DNA from: Botryococcus braunii
Lineage: Eukaryota > Chlorophyta > Trebouxiophyceae
Assembly (NCBI GenBank): GCA_002005505.1
Contig: MVGU01001550.1
Coordinates: forward strand, 7,501-71,500
Length of the DNA stretch: 64,000 nucleotides
Direction of reading: 5' to 3'
Below the pieces are notes generated by a model. It was given only the letters and a program-made list of their open reading frames with translations. It was not told where the DNA came from and did no database searches. This document shows, piece by piece, positions 12,601 to 22,982 of this stretch. Positions within the stretch are counted from its first letter, which is position 1; every line of letters begins with the position of its first letter. The position numbers and the translations under genes were made by a program.

Positions 12601-13840
12601 CCTGCCTCCGACACTCCGCCACTTCTGGTTCAGCCAACCTATACGTGGGGCGACAGGGCGGCGTATGGCCGGGTGTCATAGGTATAGTGTGCAAGATGCC
12701 CCTGTCTGGAGGTAAATCTGGCAATTTCTCTGGAAAAACATCCAAAAACTCTAACAACAATTGCTTCAAGTCTTGTGGCTTGTCAGTCATACCCTCAATA
12801 ACACGCCGGGAGTTTTCGTTTAAATCTAGGCCGGTGGCTCCGCTGTCTTCGTCCCAAGGATTATCCCCCTCTGTAGTTGCCACTGCAACCCTATGGAGAT
12901 AGTGTGTTGCACAAACTGAGTCCTGTCCACTCCTTGCCTCTCGCACAACCCCCCAAAACCCTGGACAACCCTTTCGCATAGCCCGCCTAGCTTGACCCTC
13001 ACTTATAACATTCACTTTTTGCGCCGGTAAGGTACCTCTTTCACTAGGGGGCAGCGGGTTGAGGAGTGTAATGTAGTGTGAGGAATGAGGCGGTTTAAGA
13101 TGAACTGCGCCATGATTGTAGTCAATTAAAGCTTTTCTTTCTTTCAGAAAATCCTCCCCAAGGATTAAGTCCACCCCATCCAACAGAGTTTCGCAGACAA
13201 TGAAATCCCTCTGTTCCACATATGTTTGAGATAAGTGCACCCTGAGCTTAGCTGTCCCCGCCGAGCGCATGGTCTGTCCATCTGCCAGCTGGACATCCAC
13301 ACACTTCTTTGACAGCCTCACTCCGAGAGTAGCTAGGAAGTCTAGTCTGACGAACGAGTGCGTCGCCCCGGTATCGACTAAAGCGACGCCCTTCACACCA
13401 GTACAGTTAACATGAAAAAGCATTGCTAAATGCCTATTTGAAAAAGCTTGAGCAAAAGATACGCTAAATTTGGGTCCGGCATGGTAAACTACATAGGAGT
13501 AGGGGACATCAGGTCCCTTGGTACCTTGCAGGATAACTCTCATGCCTTTTAGCCATGGGTACACTGCCTTGGATTTCGCCACTTTACTACCCATTAGAAA
13601 ACAAGCACTTAAATGTTTATTTGCTTGTTGCTCACGAGCGAAAGTGGATAAGGTGTCCTCCGCTTTACCTATAGGTACTGCAACAAATGTCGGTTTAGAC
13701 GTTCCATCGGGTAGGGTATTGTCAAAGGGGCCTCTAGAAAAAGAACAATGCAAAAACTCAGAACAACGTTGCTCGATAGAAGAATGAAAAGATTCCCAAG
13801 GAACAAAAGTGTGGAGGTTTCCTTCTCTAACTCCACTCAT
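9695..13840 (-). CDS. pol: Gypsy C Pol: protease, RT, RNase H, integrase, chromodomain
   Basis: A 1381-residue polyprotein. Protease active site VDTGATHSF lies at about residues 155-163. Reverse transcriptase begins near 420 ([19 protein letters not shown]) with catalytic YLDD near 552 (VVVYLDDLLVYS). RNase H follows (VISDASDYGVGAVL). The integrase has a zinc-binding region (GHPGRDRT...CDSCQRVKA) and a core with VDRLSKYAHF and AFHPQTDGQTERINR. A chromodomain is near the end (EYLVKWTGYQDIHNTWEPE), which in this family directs integration to modified chromatin. The tail is Lys/Arg rich. The ATG overlaps the gag stop by four bases (ATGA), suggesting reinitiation or a -1 frameshift. No break is seen. 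Confidence 0.97.
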   Translation of the reverse strand: MSGVREGNLHTFVPWESFHSSIEQRCSEFLHCSFSRGPFDNTLPDGTSKPTFVAVPIGKAEDTLSTFAREQQANKHLSACFLMGSKVAKSKAVYPWLKGMRVILQGTKGPDVPYSYVVYHAGPKFSVSFAQAFSNRHLAMLFHVNCTGVKGVALVDTGATHSFVRLDFLATLGVRLSKKCVDVQLADGQTMRSAGTAKLRVHLSQTYVEQRDFIVCETLLDGVDLILGEDFLKERKALIDYNHGAVHLKPPHSSHYITLLNPLPPSERGTLPAQKVNVISEGQARRAMRKGCPGFWGVVREARSGQDSVCATHYLHRVAVATTEGDNPWDEDSGATGLDLNENSRRVIEGMTDKPQDLKQLLLEFLDVFPEKLPDLPPDRGILHTIPMTPGHTPPCRPTYRLAEPEVAECRRQVEELLAQGFIRPSASPYGSPILFVRKKDGTFRMVIDYRAVNNLTRKDKYPLPRIDDLLDKLQGSKFFTSFDLLSGYHQVRLHESDVPKTAFRTPLGSFEFLVLPFGLTNAPSTFQRLMNSVFHDFIREGFVVVYLDDLLVYSKSREQHLEHLTRILTRLREEKLYAKLSKCEFFADELRYLGHVVGRDGIKVDPAKVRTIVDWPTPTGSTHVRQFLGLANYFRKFVPGYSTLAAPLTRLTGKVPWTWGEAEEHAFQSLKETLSNAPVLALPDSSKPFKVISDASDYGVGAVLLQEGRPVAYFSKKLSNAERNYSTTEKELAGVLYALKEWRCYLLGQTFTVVTDHRANSFLQTQTLLSPRRARWAEFLQLFDIQWEYAPGSTNPADPLSRSPHLAGAHVRALARAQAGVQASVQARAGPLGEHSPPVGVGAMGVGEAADSTTLPTPMDGLRGWGRVLSEAYEIDDWLHRKQNRRKLSFHSGLWKRGARIYVPSHHMSSDGVERNLRREILENLHGPPIVGHPGRDRTLELVQRSWWWPGMASDVADFVAQCDSCQRVKAPAHLPVGLLHPLEIPDRKWQSMSMDLITGLPRTKEGYDAIWVAVDRLSKYAHFAPTTTDASAEVIAQLLRTRVFTLHGFPTHIVSDRDPRWVGRFCQELFRLTGCRSALSTAFHPQTDGQTERINRILEDYLRHYVTGRHNDWDKHLCEAEFSYNNTFQQSINTTPFRLTFGQDPTIPFQEVYEGVTSSVREYVPAAAEFVRRMRWDLERARTCLKAAQDRMKAYADARRKDAPILKIGQPVLLSTKNLKFKHTRTRKLLPRFIGPFPIVQEVSSVAFRIRLPKTLRVHDVFHVSMLKPYKEGGTVQPPPLPEIIDGEEEYEVEAVLAHRERKLRGRKTAREYLVKWTGYQDIHNTWEPEDNLEHAREALQRYWDLTTEHRPEQKEKVDKKRKGRGKNAEKQRKRARRA

Positions 13841-15279
13841 GGCCTACCGCGTCCCCTTGCCCGGCCCCGTCCACGGCCCCGTCCTCTGATTCTCCGTCCC
13901 CGTCCGGCCCCACCCTGTGCTGTCCACCCTTGCATAGGGGCTGCTCCCACACCGAGGGACCTAAAGTTGTTGTGGCCCCCTCCTACCCGTCGCCGCAGCA
14001 AATCACCAGCCAAACCTGGAATTGGTGGAGCAGGCTGGTTTACCTCCTGTCTGGCCTTCACAATGTGTTGCAAGATGTCCCACTGTTGTTGATTAAGATA
14101 GGCGTTAGGGTCCTCTCTAAGTTTTTTGAGTGGGCAAAACCAAGATTCATGGCCAGGGGTATTGCACGCGTAACAGCTTCTGTTGAGGGGAAAGGCAACT
14201 CTAGTGTCCCTCCGATACTCGGGAGGTAAACCATCCCTGCGGGGATAAGGAGTCGCGCCTTGGATCGCGGCGACCGTGGCGAGCGGCGCAGGGTAACCAT
14301 GGGCCATCTGGATTGGCACTGCCACCATCGGTGCAGCTGCCATCATCCCAAATTCATGACTGTAGAAGGGGATTGTCCAGTCCTGTCCGACGCCAGCAAC
14401 GTGCGGTGCTGGGCCAACGGTGGCGGTTGCAATGCTTGAGTTAGGGCCCCCGGGGCCGGTTCTCAGTCTCTTTGCCTGTAAGGGCCCGCCCACCGCGGCA
14501 TCGTACCGTGTGAGTAAACTTATCAAGGCATCCAAATCATCAAAACCTTTGCCTGTTGTAGGGTTAATTGCTGAATATTTCTTTAAATCCTCACGTAGGC
14601 CTTTACGAAACCTATGGATTTTCTCCCCCATGGATAGGTCCCCACTGACTTCTACCTCTGCTAGCAAGGTTGTAAAGCGCTCAACATACTTCTCAACTGA
14701 TTCGTTGCCCTGATATACGGAATCAAGTTTATCCCTTGCCTTTGCAACCTTATCAGTGTTATCATAGACAGAAGACAACAGATCCCCAAAGAGAGCTAAA
14801 TCCACGACAGCACCTGGATTTTGCCTCATGTAAGCTGCTTTTTTGGTAAACCACACCTTTTTCACGCTCTTTCCTAAACAGCGCACTGCGTAATCAACCC
14901 TGAGGTTCGCGGGCACACCGGTGAGTTCACAATATGACCTCACATAGTCTAGGAATTGTTCGAGATCGTCCCTGCGTCCCTCGAATTTTTCCGGTAAATG
15001 CGTTCGAACTGTCGGGATTCTTGCCTGTGGGTTCGCGGGGTTTTGAGCCGCGACTTCAGCGTTTTCTGCCTGTTGTCGTAACTCAGCCAGTTCGGCAGCC
15101 ATTGCCGCTTCACGCCCCTCGGCCTCGGCCAAAGCAGCCTGCAGCTCTTCGACTTGTCGTCTAGCCATTTCTGAGCTGTCAGTGCTGGCGAGGCTCGGTG
15201 ACACAGGAAATCGAGAAAGTCCGGGTGGGGGCCCTAAACTCGGTGACCCGAGTCGTAGGCCCCTAAAAGCGCCACACAC
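13837..15279 (-). CDS. gag: Gypsy C Gag
   Basis: A 480-residue capsid/nucleocapsid protein. An inner Met near residue 38 (MARRQVEELQ) may be the real start, since it begins a heptad-like, probably coiled-coil stretch rich in Ala, Glu and Leu. The middle has the Ty3-type capsid region (HLPEKFEGRRDDLEQFLDYV, then VEKYVERFTTLL). A CCHC zinc knuckle follows (CYACNTPGHESWFC). The C-terminus is an Arg-Gly-rich RNA-binding tail. It packages the element RNA into particles. The stop overlaps the pol start as ATGA. Confidence 0.95.
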   Translation of the reverse strand: MCGAFRGLRLGSPSLGPPPGLSRFPVSPSLASTDSSEMARRQVEELQAALAEAEGREAAMAAELAELRQQAENAEVAAQNPANPQARIPTVRTHLPEKFEGRRDDLEQFLDYVRSYCELTGVPANLRVDYAVRCLGKSVKKVWFTKKAAYMRQNPGAVVDLALFGDLLSSVYDNTDKVAKARDKLDSVYQGNESVEKYVERFTTLLAEVEVSGDLSMGEKIHRFRKGLREDLKKYSAINPTTGKGFDDLDALISLLTRYDAAVGGPLQAKRLRTGPGGPNSSIATATVGPAPHVAGVGQDWTIPFYSHEFGMMAAAPMVAVPIQMAHGYPAPLATVAAIQGATPYPRRDGLPPEYRRDTRVAFPLNRSCYACNTPGHESWFCPLKKLREDPNAYLNQQQWDILQHIVKARQEVNQPAPPIPGLAGDLLRRRVGGGHNNFRSLGVGAAPMQGWTAQGGAGRGRRIRGRGRGRGRARGRGRP

Positions 15280-15371
15280 ACCACAACTAACCCAATCCGA
15301 ATCTATAGAATTCTCTGAAAAACTTCTTTGGGAAATTTTTTCAACGAGAGGAGCTCAAAATTTGGCCCCTC

Positions 15372-15383
15372 TCGCCGATACCA
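15372..15383 (-). promoter_or_regulatory. Gypsy C primer-binding site
   Basis: On the minus strand the sequence TGGTATCGGCGA lies one base after the 5' LTR. It begins with TGG, complementary to a tRNA CCA end. Gypsy F and H have the same 12 bases, so the three share a primer tRNA, whose identity I cannot determine. Confidence 0.85.
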
Positions 15384-15384
15384 G

Positions 15385-15683
15385 TGATACAGTAGAAACG
15401 GCCAAAGGATGCGAAAACAATGGTTACAAGTTGTTTGGGCTCCACCTCAGTACCCGTCCAGTCCGGCCCGGTCCTTCCTCTGCCAAAGCCTTATTCTATC
15501 CTGTTCTAAGTGTGTCCCTGTCTCCATCGCCAATGCGCCTTGTCAAGTAAGGGGTCACTCCCTTGGCGCGTGAAGTAGCCACTTCTTGGCGTGGAGGAAC
15601 ATAACTCACGAAGGGACCTTTATGGAGGTCCAAATCCTCGTGGTCCGGTCATTTTCCTATAACACGCGACTATTCCTGTTACA
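15385..15683 (-). repeat. Gypsy C 5' LTR (299 bp)
   Basis: The right-hand, promoter-side LTR of C. It looks identical to 8807-9105 and is followed by the second copy of the ATTGG target duplication at 15684-15688. Confidence 0.97.
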
Positions 15684-18497
15684 ATTGGCCTCTTTGATAG
15701 CTGCACTTGCCGCCATAAACTCAGCCTCTACAGTGGACGTGGCAACTGCAGACTGCTTCTTGCTTCCCCAAACTACAGCTCCTCCGAACACACGAATTAC
15801 ATAACCAGTAGTGGAAAACCGATGATCCTTATCACCACCATAATCTGCATCAACAAAACCCTCCAGCTCTGTATCCTTCCCTCCAAGGACCAGAACAAGA
15901 TCCCTGGTAGCCTTCAGATATTTCAGCACTCTGATGGCTTCATTCCAGTGAGCAGTAGTGGGAGTAATCCTGTACCTGGAAAGCACTCCCACAGCCTGGG
16001 AAATATCAGGCCTAGTGGTGTTGGCAATATACAACAGTGACCCAACCAGTTCACAATATCTGTGACCTGGTGGCAAGGGACTCCCAGCTCCAATGCTGGC
16101 ACTGTTGTCCTTAGACACAGGTTGCTGTGTGGCCACAAAATCCTTAGTCATAGGGGTGTCAGGCCCCACAGACTCCAGATCCAGCCCAAATTTCTCAACG
16201 AGTGCATCAATCTTGGGGATGCAGCTCAATGAAATCAACCCTTTTTCTCTATCTCTCATCACTTGGCAGCCCAAGAAATCTTTCACCTCTCCTAGATCAT
16301 GAATGGTGAATTCCTGCTTAAGCAACCCTTTCACTCTCTCAATATCACCCATGCCCTTGGAAACTATCAAGAGATCATCAACATAAATCAGCACAAAGGA
16401 TTTTCCTCCATCTACAGAACATTTCACACAGACACCAGCATCACTCTTGCACACCTCATACCCCATGGTATGTAGCTTCTCATTAAGGGTCTTATGCCAT
16501 GCCCTTGGAGCTTGCTTCAGGCCATACAGTGCCTTCTTCAAGCGACACACTGTGTTACCATCCCCATTTTCAAACCCAGGAGGTTGTGTGACATAGACCT
16601 CCTCCTCTAATTCACCATTTAAAAATGCAGTCTTGACATCCACCTGGTGAATTTCAAGACCCTCTTGTGCAGCCACTGACAGCAAGGCTCTCCTAGATCC
16701 ATAACTGCTGGTGGGAGCAAATACCTCCATTACATCCACTCCTGGAATTTGCCTACACCCTTGAGCCACTAGCCTAGCCTTGAACCTCAGCACATTACCA
16801 TGAGCATCCATTTTCACTGAGAAAATCCAGTGAACTGGGATTACTTTGTGACCACGAGGGGTTGGAACAAACTCCATCACCTCATGAGCATCTAAGGAGT
16901 TTTGCTCCTCCTGCATAGCAGCCTTCCAATATTCCCACTGTGGGGACTGCTGGGCCTCCTTTAGACTGGAAGGCACACTAATCTTCCCAAATCGCACCCC
17001 AGTGTGCTTCCCCTGATCTTTCTTACTCTCACTCTCACTGTCACCCACTACTCTTTCGCTGAATGTCGCTGCACTGCACGTGGGGACTGGGGGCAAAGGT
17101 CCAGATCTCCCCCTCTGCTCTTTCTCTCTCTTAGACTCACAGCTTGCCCTCTCAAGCTTGCTGCCAGACACTCTCACATCATCCTCCCAAACACAGGTAC
17201 CTCTCGGAAAGCTCTTGTAATTGGGGGAATTCTCACACTGTCCAGGCTTCCGATTCACCTCCTCAGACACACTCTCACATGGCTGACGGTTTGCAGTCCC
17301 GTCTGGACTCTCACAGGCATTTGAACCACTCTGCATTGCATGAGCTCTTGGTCTGTCTTGAGGCCGTGCCCATGTCTCTCTCTCTCTCTGTCTGCTCCCT
17401 GCTAGACATGAGCGCTGGGGCGCAGGCCCAGCAGCACACTCACATGCATGGCCCACACTTGCGTGGCTGGCACCACATTGTCCTTGGGCATCACGGATTG
17501 AATTCCCATCTCTAACATGTCTCTCAGGCACTGAGCAGGTCCCACCCATACAGCTCAGCTCGCTTGGACCATCTGCAGTCTGATCAGAGACTGCCCCCCT
17601 CTCATCTCTTACAAGTGAAGCAGGTCCCTCTGTGTCCTGACCCAATTCCTGCACTTCCCCTGGTCCCTGTGACTCTGTGTCACCTTCAGTCATCCCCTCT
17701 CGCTCACAGCTCTCTCCCTTATCCTGTGCCAGCAGGATATCTCTGGCCGCAGTTCGTTGCTCATAGCGTTGAGCCCGCGACAGTCCGTCCGGAGGCGGAA
17801 TGGTAGTTGCCGGATGAGTGTTACGCAGTGACTGCTGTGCTCGCTCTAATATCCGTTGGTGTTGCCCGCTGTCCGAACTTCCTCTCGCCAGTCGTTGAAT
17901 TGCGTCCAGAGCCCCGGACTGATCCAAGTCCGGCTGCTGTTCTCCCGTGCTTGTTTCAGGAGTCACATTGGGAATGCCCTCCTCTTGGGAAGGCTTCCCC
18001 TGACTAGCAGGCTCAGTTGCAGCCTGGTCAGAGGGTACTGGGGAGGAGCTGTCAGGTCTACTGCTGGAGCATGGGCTGCTGACAGTCTGATTCTGCGTGC
18101 TGCACTGTGGCACTGACACCACTGGGTTGCTGCTGTGCATTTGCCCTGGTAAGTCTTCAGGGTATGAGAACTGCTGAGGCTGGTCAGGGAGAGCTGCCAT
18201 TCCCACCCGAGTAGCTCCTCGAATGTGTTCCACAAATTGGACATCTCTGCTCTCTCTCCAGATCCCCCCTCCCATATAGACACGGTATGCCTTTGACACT
18301 GGAGAGTAACCAGTGAACATCCCAGCCACAGCCTTTGGTGCAAATGCCCCCCTCTGCTGATCAGGAACGTGCACAAATGTAAGGCATCCCCATGTGCGCA
18401 GCAAGGATACATCCGGTTTATATCCCATGAACATTTCACAGGGAGATAGGGGCCCATATTTAGGAGGGTGCAGGCTGTCTCCAGGGCTTCCTTCCAC
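15684..18497 (-). CDS. Copia B integrase end, linker, reverse transcriptase, RNase H
   Basis: Continues Copia B pol from the region GYKPDVSLLRTWG, through a cysteine-rich linker, to reverse transcriptase (FKARLVAQGC, LYGLKQAPRAWHKTL, YVDD in LIYVDDLLIVS) and RNase H (FVDADYGGD, VVWGSKKQSAVATSTVEAEF). It is cut at 15684 by Gypsy C inside KEANW and finishes at 8517-8806. The frame differs from the upstream part (17963-19939). A frameshift near 18450 with loss of a few codons separates the two. The linker has one copy of the GTCVWEDDV module. Confidence 0.95.
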
Positions 18498-19939
18498 ATA
18501 ACAGGGCTTGCTGCAGCAAAATTGAGGAGGGTCCTGGTGCGCTCCTTGAGGGTTCTGTTGGCTCTCTCAACAACTCCATTCTGCTGAGGGGTATATGGGG
18601 CAGATGTCTCCAGCTTAGTGCCCTGGGATGCACAAAATTCCTTGAACTTGGCATTTAAGAACTCTGTGCCTCTGTCAATGCGGATGCACTTCACTGTAGT
18701 TTCCTTCTCAGTTTGCCAATACAAAATTAGGTCTCTGACAACAGCTCCAATTACATCTTTTGACTTCACTGGCAGCACTGCCTTCCACCCAGATGCCTCA
18801 TCAGTTACAGTTACCCAAAAGCGTTCCCCAGTAATGGCTGCTGGTGATAAGGGGCCCACAGTGTCAATGTGGATTCTGTCAAGGGGTTTCTCAGCATGTC
18901 TAGAGCTTTCACCAAATGGGGGACGTGCATGCTTCCCCTCAATGCAAGCTTCACAGTACTTAGGACACTTTTCACAAGGGGACAATAAGGTGTCTAGGCC
19001 AGTAACCAGCTGCTCACTGCTCAGGCGTTTCATCCATGGATCTCCTGGGTGTCCCAATCTGCTGTGCCACAGGAAACGTTTGGCACAGTCATGGCTTTGA
19101 GCTGTGGAGCCTTTCTTCTTCAGAGCAGCTGTTACTGAATAAGGAACCTTCACTGGTGCTACTGGGAGGCAGTTATGGATATAATACAGGCCATTCTCTG
19201 GTTTCACAGGCATCTGCCAACCACTCGGTCCTGAGACAGCAGTGAATGCTCCCAGTCTATCTGTACTGAACCGGATTCCATCACGCAGAGCAGCAGATAC
19301 TGATAAAATATTGGTGGTGGCTGAGGGAACACACTGGACATGATGCAGCCACACTGGAACATGCTTAGAGGACATGAGACACACTGACCCAGTAGCAACA
19401 ATACCCCCAGTGGCATCAGATGTAGCGAGCAGCAGTGGAATAGGGTGGTCGTGTACTGTAGGGGCATGCAGCAGGGACAGGTTGTTCACAAGATGTACAG
19501 ACGCTCCACTGTCCACAAGCCACGACTGTTTGGACTGTTGGTGTTTACTGCCATCCAGCACATTATATGATACCACGTATGGCATACCTTCCGAGGGAGG
19601 AGAAGGTGGGCCTGGAGGAGGGTGCAGCAGTGGGAACGCTCCAGTGCCTGGGAATGCATGCTGCACGCTTGGAGGTGGCTGAGGTGCTCCAGGAAACTGC
19701 CCTTGGGGCCACATGGCAGCCAGTTGTAGTACAGCTGCCACCACATTGCGTTGTGTCTCTGCATCCCTTTTACGTTTGCGGCAGTCTCTCCAAAAATGGC
19801 CTTTCTTGTGGCAGTAGTTGCACGTGCCTCTCACTTCTCCCGTTGATTCTGTGTCTGCTGGCTGTCTGGAGGGAATGGCCCCGCTAGTAGAAGGGGCTGG
19901 GGCTGCCTCTAGTTGAGCAGGCATTGCTTTCATCACCAT
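17963..19939 (-). pseudogene. Copia B gag end, protease, integrase (frameshifted)
   Basis: Begins inside gag after an in-frame stop at 20018-20020. It shows a CCHC zinc knuckle (CNYCHKKGHFWRDC), an aspartic protease (WLVDSGASVHLVNN) and an integrase zinc region (LWHSRLGHPGDPWMKRL then CPKYCEAC). The integrase core shows HIDTVGPLSP, IDRGTEFLN and PQQNGVVERANRTLKERTRTLL. True homology ends near 18450 (LLNMGP), where a frameshift moves pol to the next frame. The rest of this open frame to 17963 is out of frame. Confidence 0.93.
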
Positions 19940-20017
19940 GGCAGGCTGTTCTCCATCATCGTTGTAGCCAGAAGCCTCTGCTGTGGTGGAAATGAGAGCT
20001 GCCAGCTGATCCAGGGG

Positions 20018-20635
20018 TTAAGCTACTGCAGTGGGTAGCAGCCCGGGAGGATTGGCTGCAGCTGGCAGTCCCTGCACTATCTGAGTGGCCACATGACCAT
20101 CCAAGAGGTCATGTCCATTGCGTTTCAAGCAGCTTTTGAGATTTATCATTCTGGACACATATTGAGAGATTGTTTCTCCACGTCTCATCCCTCTTGACAT
20201 TTCCTTCAGCCAGTCTGCATTGGCTTGAGTGTTGTAACCACCAACAAATTTCTTGCAAATGAACAGATATGCATCATATGCCGACGGCTTACTTGACAAT
20301 TCCCCTAACCATTCCTCTGGAACTGACTCATACAGCAGAAGCATTGCAGCCGCATTATGGATAGTCCCAGGCATGGCAGACTGAATGGCAGGAAAAGAAC
20401 CCTTAGCACTATTGGCCGCAGTAAAGGCATTGTCCCATACCACAAAATTTGTGCCATGACGATCCAGCTTAATATGCACCTTGACTTGGGTGGCTATGAC
20501 CTTGGGAAGTACATCTCCCTCACCCTTTGATGTACTGGGTGTACATGGCTGTCGTGTGGGGGACGATGTAGACGCCTCCTCTGTTGAGGGCTCCTCCTCT
20601 GATGGCTCCCTTGATTTAGATCTCTTCCTCGCCAT
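20018..20635 (-). pseudogene. gag: Copia B Gag, N-terminal part (premature stop)
   Basis: Starts MARKRSKSREP, with a Ser/Glu-rich N-terminus, then a Copia-type (UBN2-like) gag core with SVPEEWLGEL, ADWLKEMSRGMRRGETISQY and IVQGLPAA. The TAA at 20018-20020 replaces a codon that is Thr or similar in element A, and the same frame continues into 19939. Gag starts only 16 bases after the ORF0 stop. Confidence 0.92.
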
Positions 20636-20651
20636 GTTGCTCGACTGTCAC

Positions 20652-21177
20652 TCAGTCTTCGTTAGGTTCTGAACGCTGCGAGTCCCCGTCTTCGTCTCTG
20701 TTATCTGGGTCTGTGCACCACTCCTCTGGGCTGAATCCTTTTCTGCTGCCCAAAAGGGAAAGTAGGAAGTCCTCGTCAAGAGTGGCGAGAGCACACTCCA
20801 CTGCTGTGTAGGCTGCCCTTTCTTCCCAGTATTCGGGTTTGCTGGGTCCTCCGATCTGTTGTAGATGCCGTTCAAATAATGCTCGCGTGACGAAGCCTGG
20901 ATCCGCGTTGATGAATGAGCACTCCCACGCAGTTACTTTGTAGGCTGGGTATGCAGAGAATCGTCGTCTGAACCACTGAGGCTGTTCGACTTTACCTAGT
21001 CCGTACGCGCGGCTGACAAAATCCTTCACCAGGAATGCTCGTTCTTCTGGTGTTCTCGGTCCCGTATCTCCTCCAGCTCGCCTCAGGCTATCGTATGTAG
21101 GTGGTGAAGGAGGTGGGGGGTATAAAAGGTCTTTTACCGCCAGTCGACATCCTTCCGCTCTGCTTCGTTCGACCCAT
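20652..21177 (-). pseudogene. Copia B ORF0, extra reading frame upstream of gag
   Basis: An open frame between the primer-binding site and gag. The likely start ATG is at 21177-21175 (MGRTKQSGRM, basic). The frame shifts by one base in a run of six C near 21115-21120. The downstream part (read to 20652) is similar to ORF0 of A: RTPEERAFLVKDFV, then FSAYPAYKVTAWECSFIN, then DPGFVTRALF, and an acidic C-terminus. I do not recognise the domain. It is not gag, protease, integrase or reverse transcriptase. Similarity between A and B argues that it is a real protein of these elements. Confidence 0.75.
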
Positions 21178-21221
21178 CGTAGGCTCGGAACATACTTTCA
21201 GTTGCCCAGCTCAAGAGTTGG

Positions 21222-21234
21222 TGGGCCCATAACC
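21222..21234 (-). promoter_or_regulatory. Copia B primer-binding site (internal initiator tRNA-Met type)
   Basis: Minus-strand GGTTATGGGCCCA directly adjoins the 5' LTR. It is complementary to the anticodon-loop region of initiator tRNA-Met (CCCAUAACC). This is the half-tRNA priming known from Drosophila copia. Confidence 0.9.
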
Positions 21235-21962
21235 TGTACAATTCTGGGCGTAATGTTCCCTGTATGTCCCGGCACGAAGGGTGTTAAGCTCGGTCGAGTC
21301 TCTTGCTGTGTGTAGGAGAGCAAGCAGAGCCCGACTATGTGTTGACACTTGTGGCAACTGATCAGAGATAAGCACCCGTAGTGCTCTTTCAGTCCCAAAC
21401 AAGTCATTACATTGCTTCTTGCTCTCTCTCAACGCCAAGGAATTCAAACTACCTCTTCTACGCATCGACAGATAGTCCGCATTACCATCGTTCGATGAGC
21501 CAAGCATTAGCAACATTCTAATACTCTTATCTAGACCTCTTCCTAATCAATTGTTCATACAAGTCACACTAGGATGCAGCACTTTACCTGTATGTCCCGG
21601 CACGAAGGGTGTTAAGCTCGGTCGGGTCTCTTGCTATGTGTAGGAGAGCAAGAAGAGCCCGACTATGTGTTGACACTTGTGGCAACTGATCAGAGATAAG
21701 CACCCGTAGTTCTCTTTCAGTCCCAAACAAGTGCCGAGCCCTTCATGCCGGCTGCTTATATCCTTTCTAGCAGGAACGCGTCAAATTGCATTACTCTCTT
21801 TCTCCTAGGTGTAATCAGTCTAGATCAATTATGGCAGAACTCTAGAGTTCTGCCATCCATTACTCAACCAAAGAGATTGTTCACAGTGATTGCTTTAGAG
21901 ATGCCTGGCCACTATTACTCTTCTGAGGGAAAGTCACTAATTGTCCTTTCACTATTATAACA
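21235..21962 (-). repeat. Copia B 5' LTR (728 bp) with internal repeat and intron signals
   Basis: Same plan as the left copy. In transcript sense: copy 1 21732-21588, donor GTAAAG, copy 2 21404-21260, then a 25-base tail before the primer-binding site. The possible intron is 21587-21260 (328 bases). TATAAG (minus, 21760-21755) lies about 25 bp before copy 1. CTTAAC upstream of the ATACAG acceptor could serve as a branch point. Followed by GTGAG, the target duplication. Confidence 0.95.
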
Positions 21963-22931
21963 GTGAGCCATCTGAGCTGCAGGTGGGGGAAGACCTCCCA
22001 TTGGCGGCTGCCCCTGGGTCCACATACCCTGCAGCTGCTGCACTGCTGCCACAACGTTTCTTTGGGTCTCCTCATCTCTGCGCCTCTTGCGGCAATCCCT
22101 CCAATAGTGCCCCTTTTTATTGCAGTACTTGCACACTCCTCTGGCATCAGACTGTCCGGTTGAGGGTGAAGGGTTGGCTCCACTGGATGCTGCAGGGGGG
22201 CTGACTTTGTTGCTGCCCTGGGGAACAGCTAGGACTCGTGGCTGACGTGGGGCAGTCTCATCAAACCCCAGGGCGATGGCTGTGGTCCTCAGCAGGTCTG
22301 CCAGCTTGTTGAGTGGGGTCCCTACGGCTGTGGACAGGCTGCCGGTCTCCTTGGCTGTTTCAGGCAGACCCTGCACAATGAGGGTAGCTACATAGCTATC
22401 CATCAAAGGATGATTGTTTCTTTGCAGACATGATTTTAAATTGAGCATGCGACTGACATACTGTGAGATTGTTTCATCATGCTTCATACCCTGGTTCATC
22501 TCTTGTAGCCAGTCCATGTTTGCCTGAAGGTTGCAGCCACCAATGAACTTTTTGCTAACATATTCAAATGCATCATATGCTGAGGCAATTTCAGATAACT
22601 CTCCATGCCATTCTTCCGGCACAGATTCATACAGCAAAAGCAATGCAGCTGCATCATGCGTGGTGCCAGGCATTGCCTCCAGTACTGCAGGAAGGGAACC
22701 TTTTGCCTCATTTGCAGCTGTATAAGCATTACTCCAAATCATGATATTATGTCCACGCTCCTTCAGTTTAATGTGAACCTTCACTAGTGTGGGTAAGACC
22801 TTTGGCAACTCATGCCCTTCTCCCCTGGATGTACTGGGAGTGCACGGTTCTCTCACGGGTGTGGAGGTACTGGTTTCACTTGCAGAGGCAGACCCTCCAC
22901 TAGATGCCTGACTTTTCTTCTTGGTTGTCAT
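21963..22931 (-). CDS. gag: Copia A Gag (interrupted by element B)
   Basis: Starts MTTKKKSQASSGG with a Ser/Thr-rich leader, then a Copia-type gag core (KVHIKLKERGHNIMIWSNAY, SVPEEWHGEL, DETISQYVSRMLNLKSCLQ) and a zinc knuckle CKYCNKKGHYWRDC. It ends at QMAH, where B inserted. The frame continues at 7770 with PQTDAFPAWF and runs into protease, so gag and pol were one frame. No internal stop is seen in this part. Confidence 0.93.
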
Positions 22932-22982
22932 TTTTTACAAATCAGGGTATTGTTCACAGAAATTAGGAACGTTCCCACCCAT

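Larger units (their letters stand above)
8807..15683 (-). mobile_element. Gypsy element C, young full-length chromovirus
   Basis: A 6877-bp Ty3/Gypsy element on the minus strand with two 299-bp LTRs that look identical and the target duplication ATTGG (8802-8806 and 15684-15688). It encodes intact gag and pol with a C-terminal chromodomain, as in chromoviruses. The primer-binding site is 15372-15383 and the polypurine tract adjoins 9105. Identical LTRs and intact frames make it the best candidate for a recently active element here. It interrupts RNase H of Copia B. Confidence 0.97.
7771..21962 (-). mobile_element. Copia element B inserted in A
   Basis: A complete minus-strand Copia element with two 728-bp LTRs, flanked by the 5-bp target duplication GTGAG (7766-7770 and 21963-21967). 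Inside, from the 5' end at the right: primer-binding site, ORF0, gag, protease, integrase, linker, reverse transcriptase and RNase H. The last is split by Gypsy C at 8807-15683. The two LTRs differ at roughly ten positions by eye. Gag has one in-frame stop (20018-20020), ORF0 a frameshift and pol a frameshift near 18450, so it is not autonomous now. Confidence 0.96.

Noticed and set aside
12540..12902. Plus-strand open frames inside Gypsy C pol
   Set aside because: Shadows of the long minus-strand pol frame; no conserved content.
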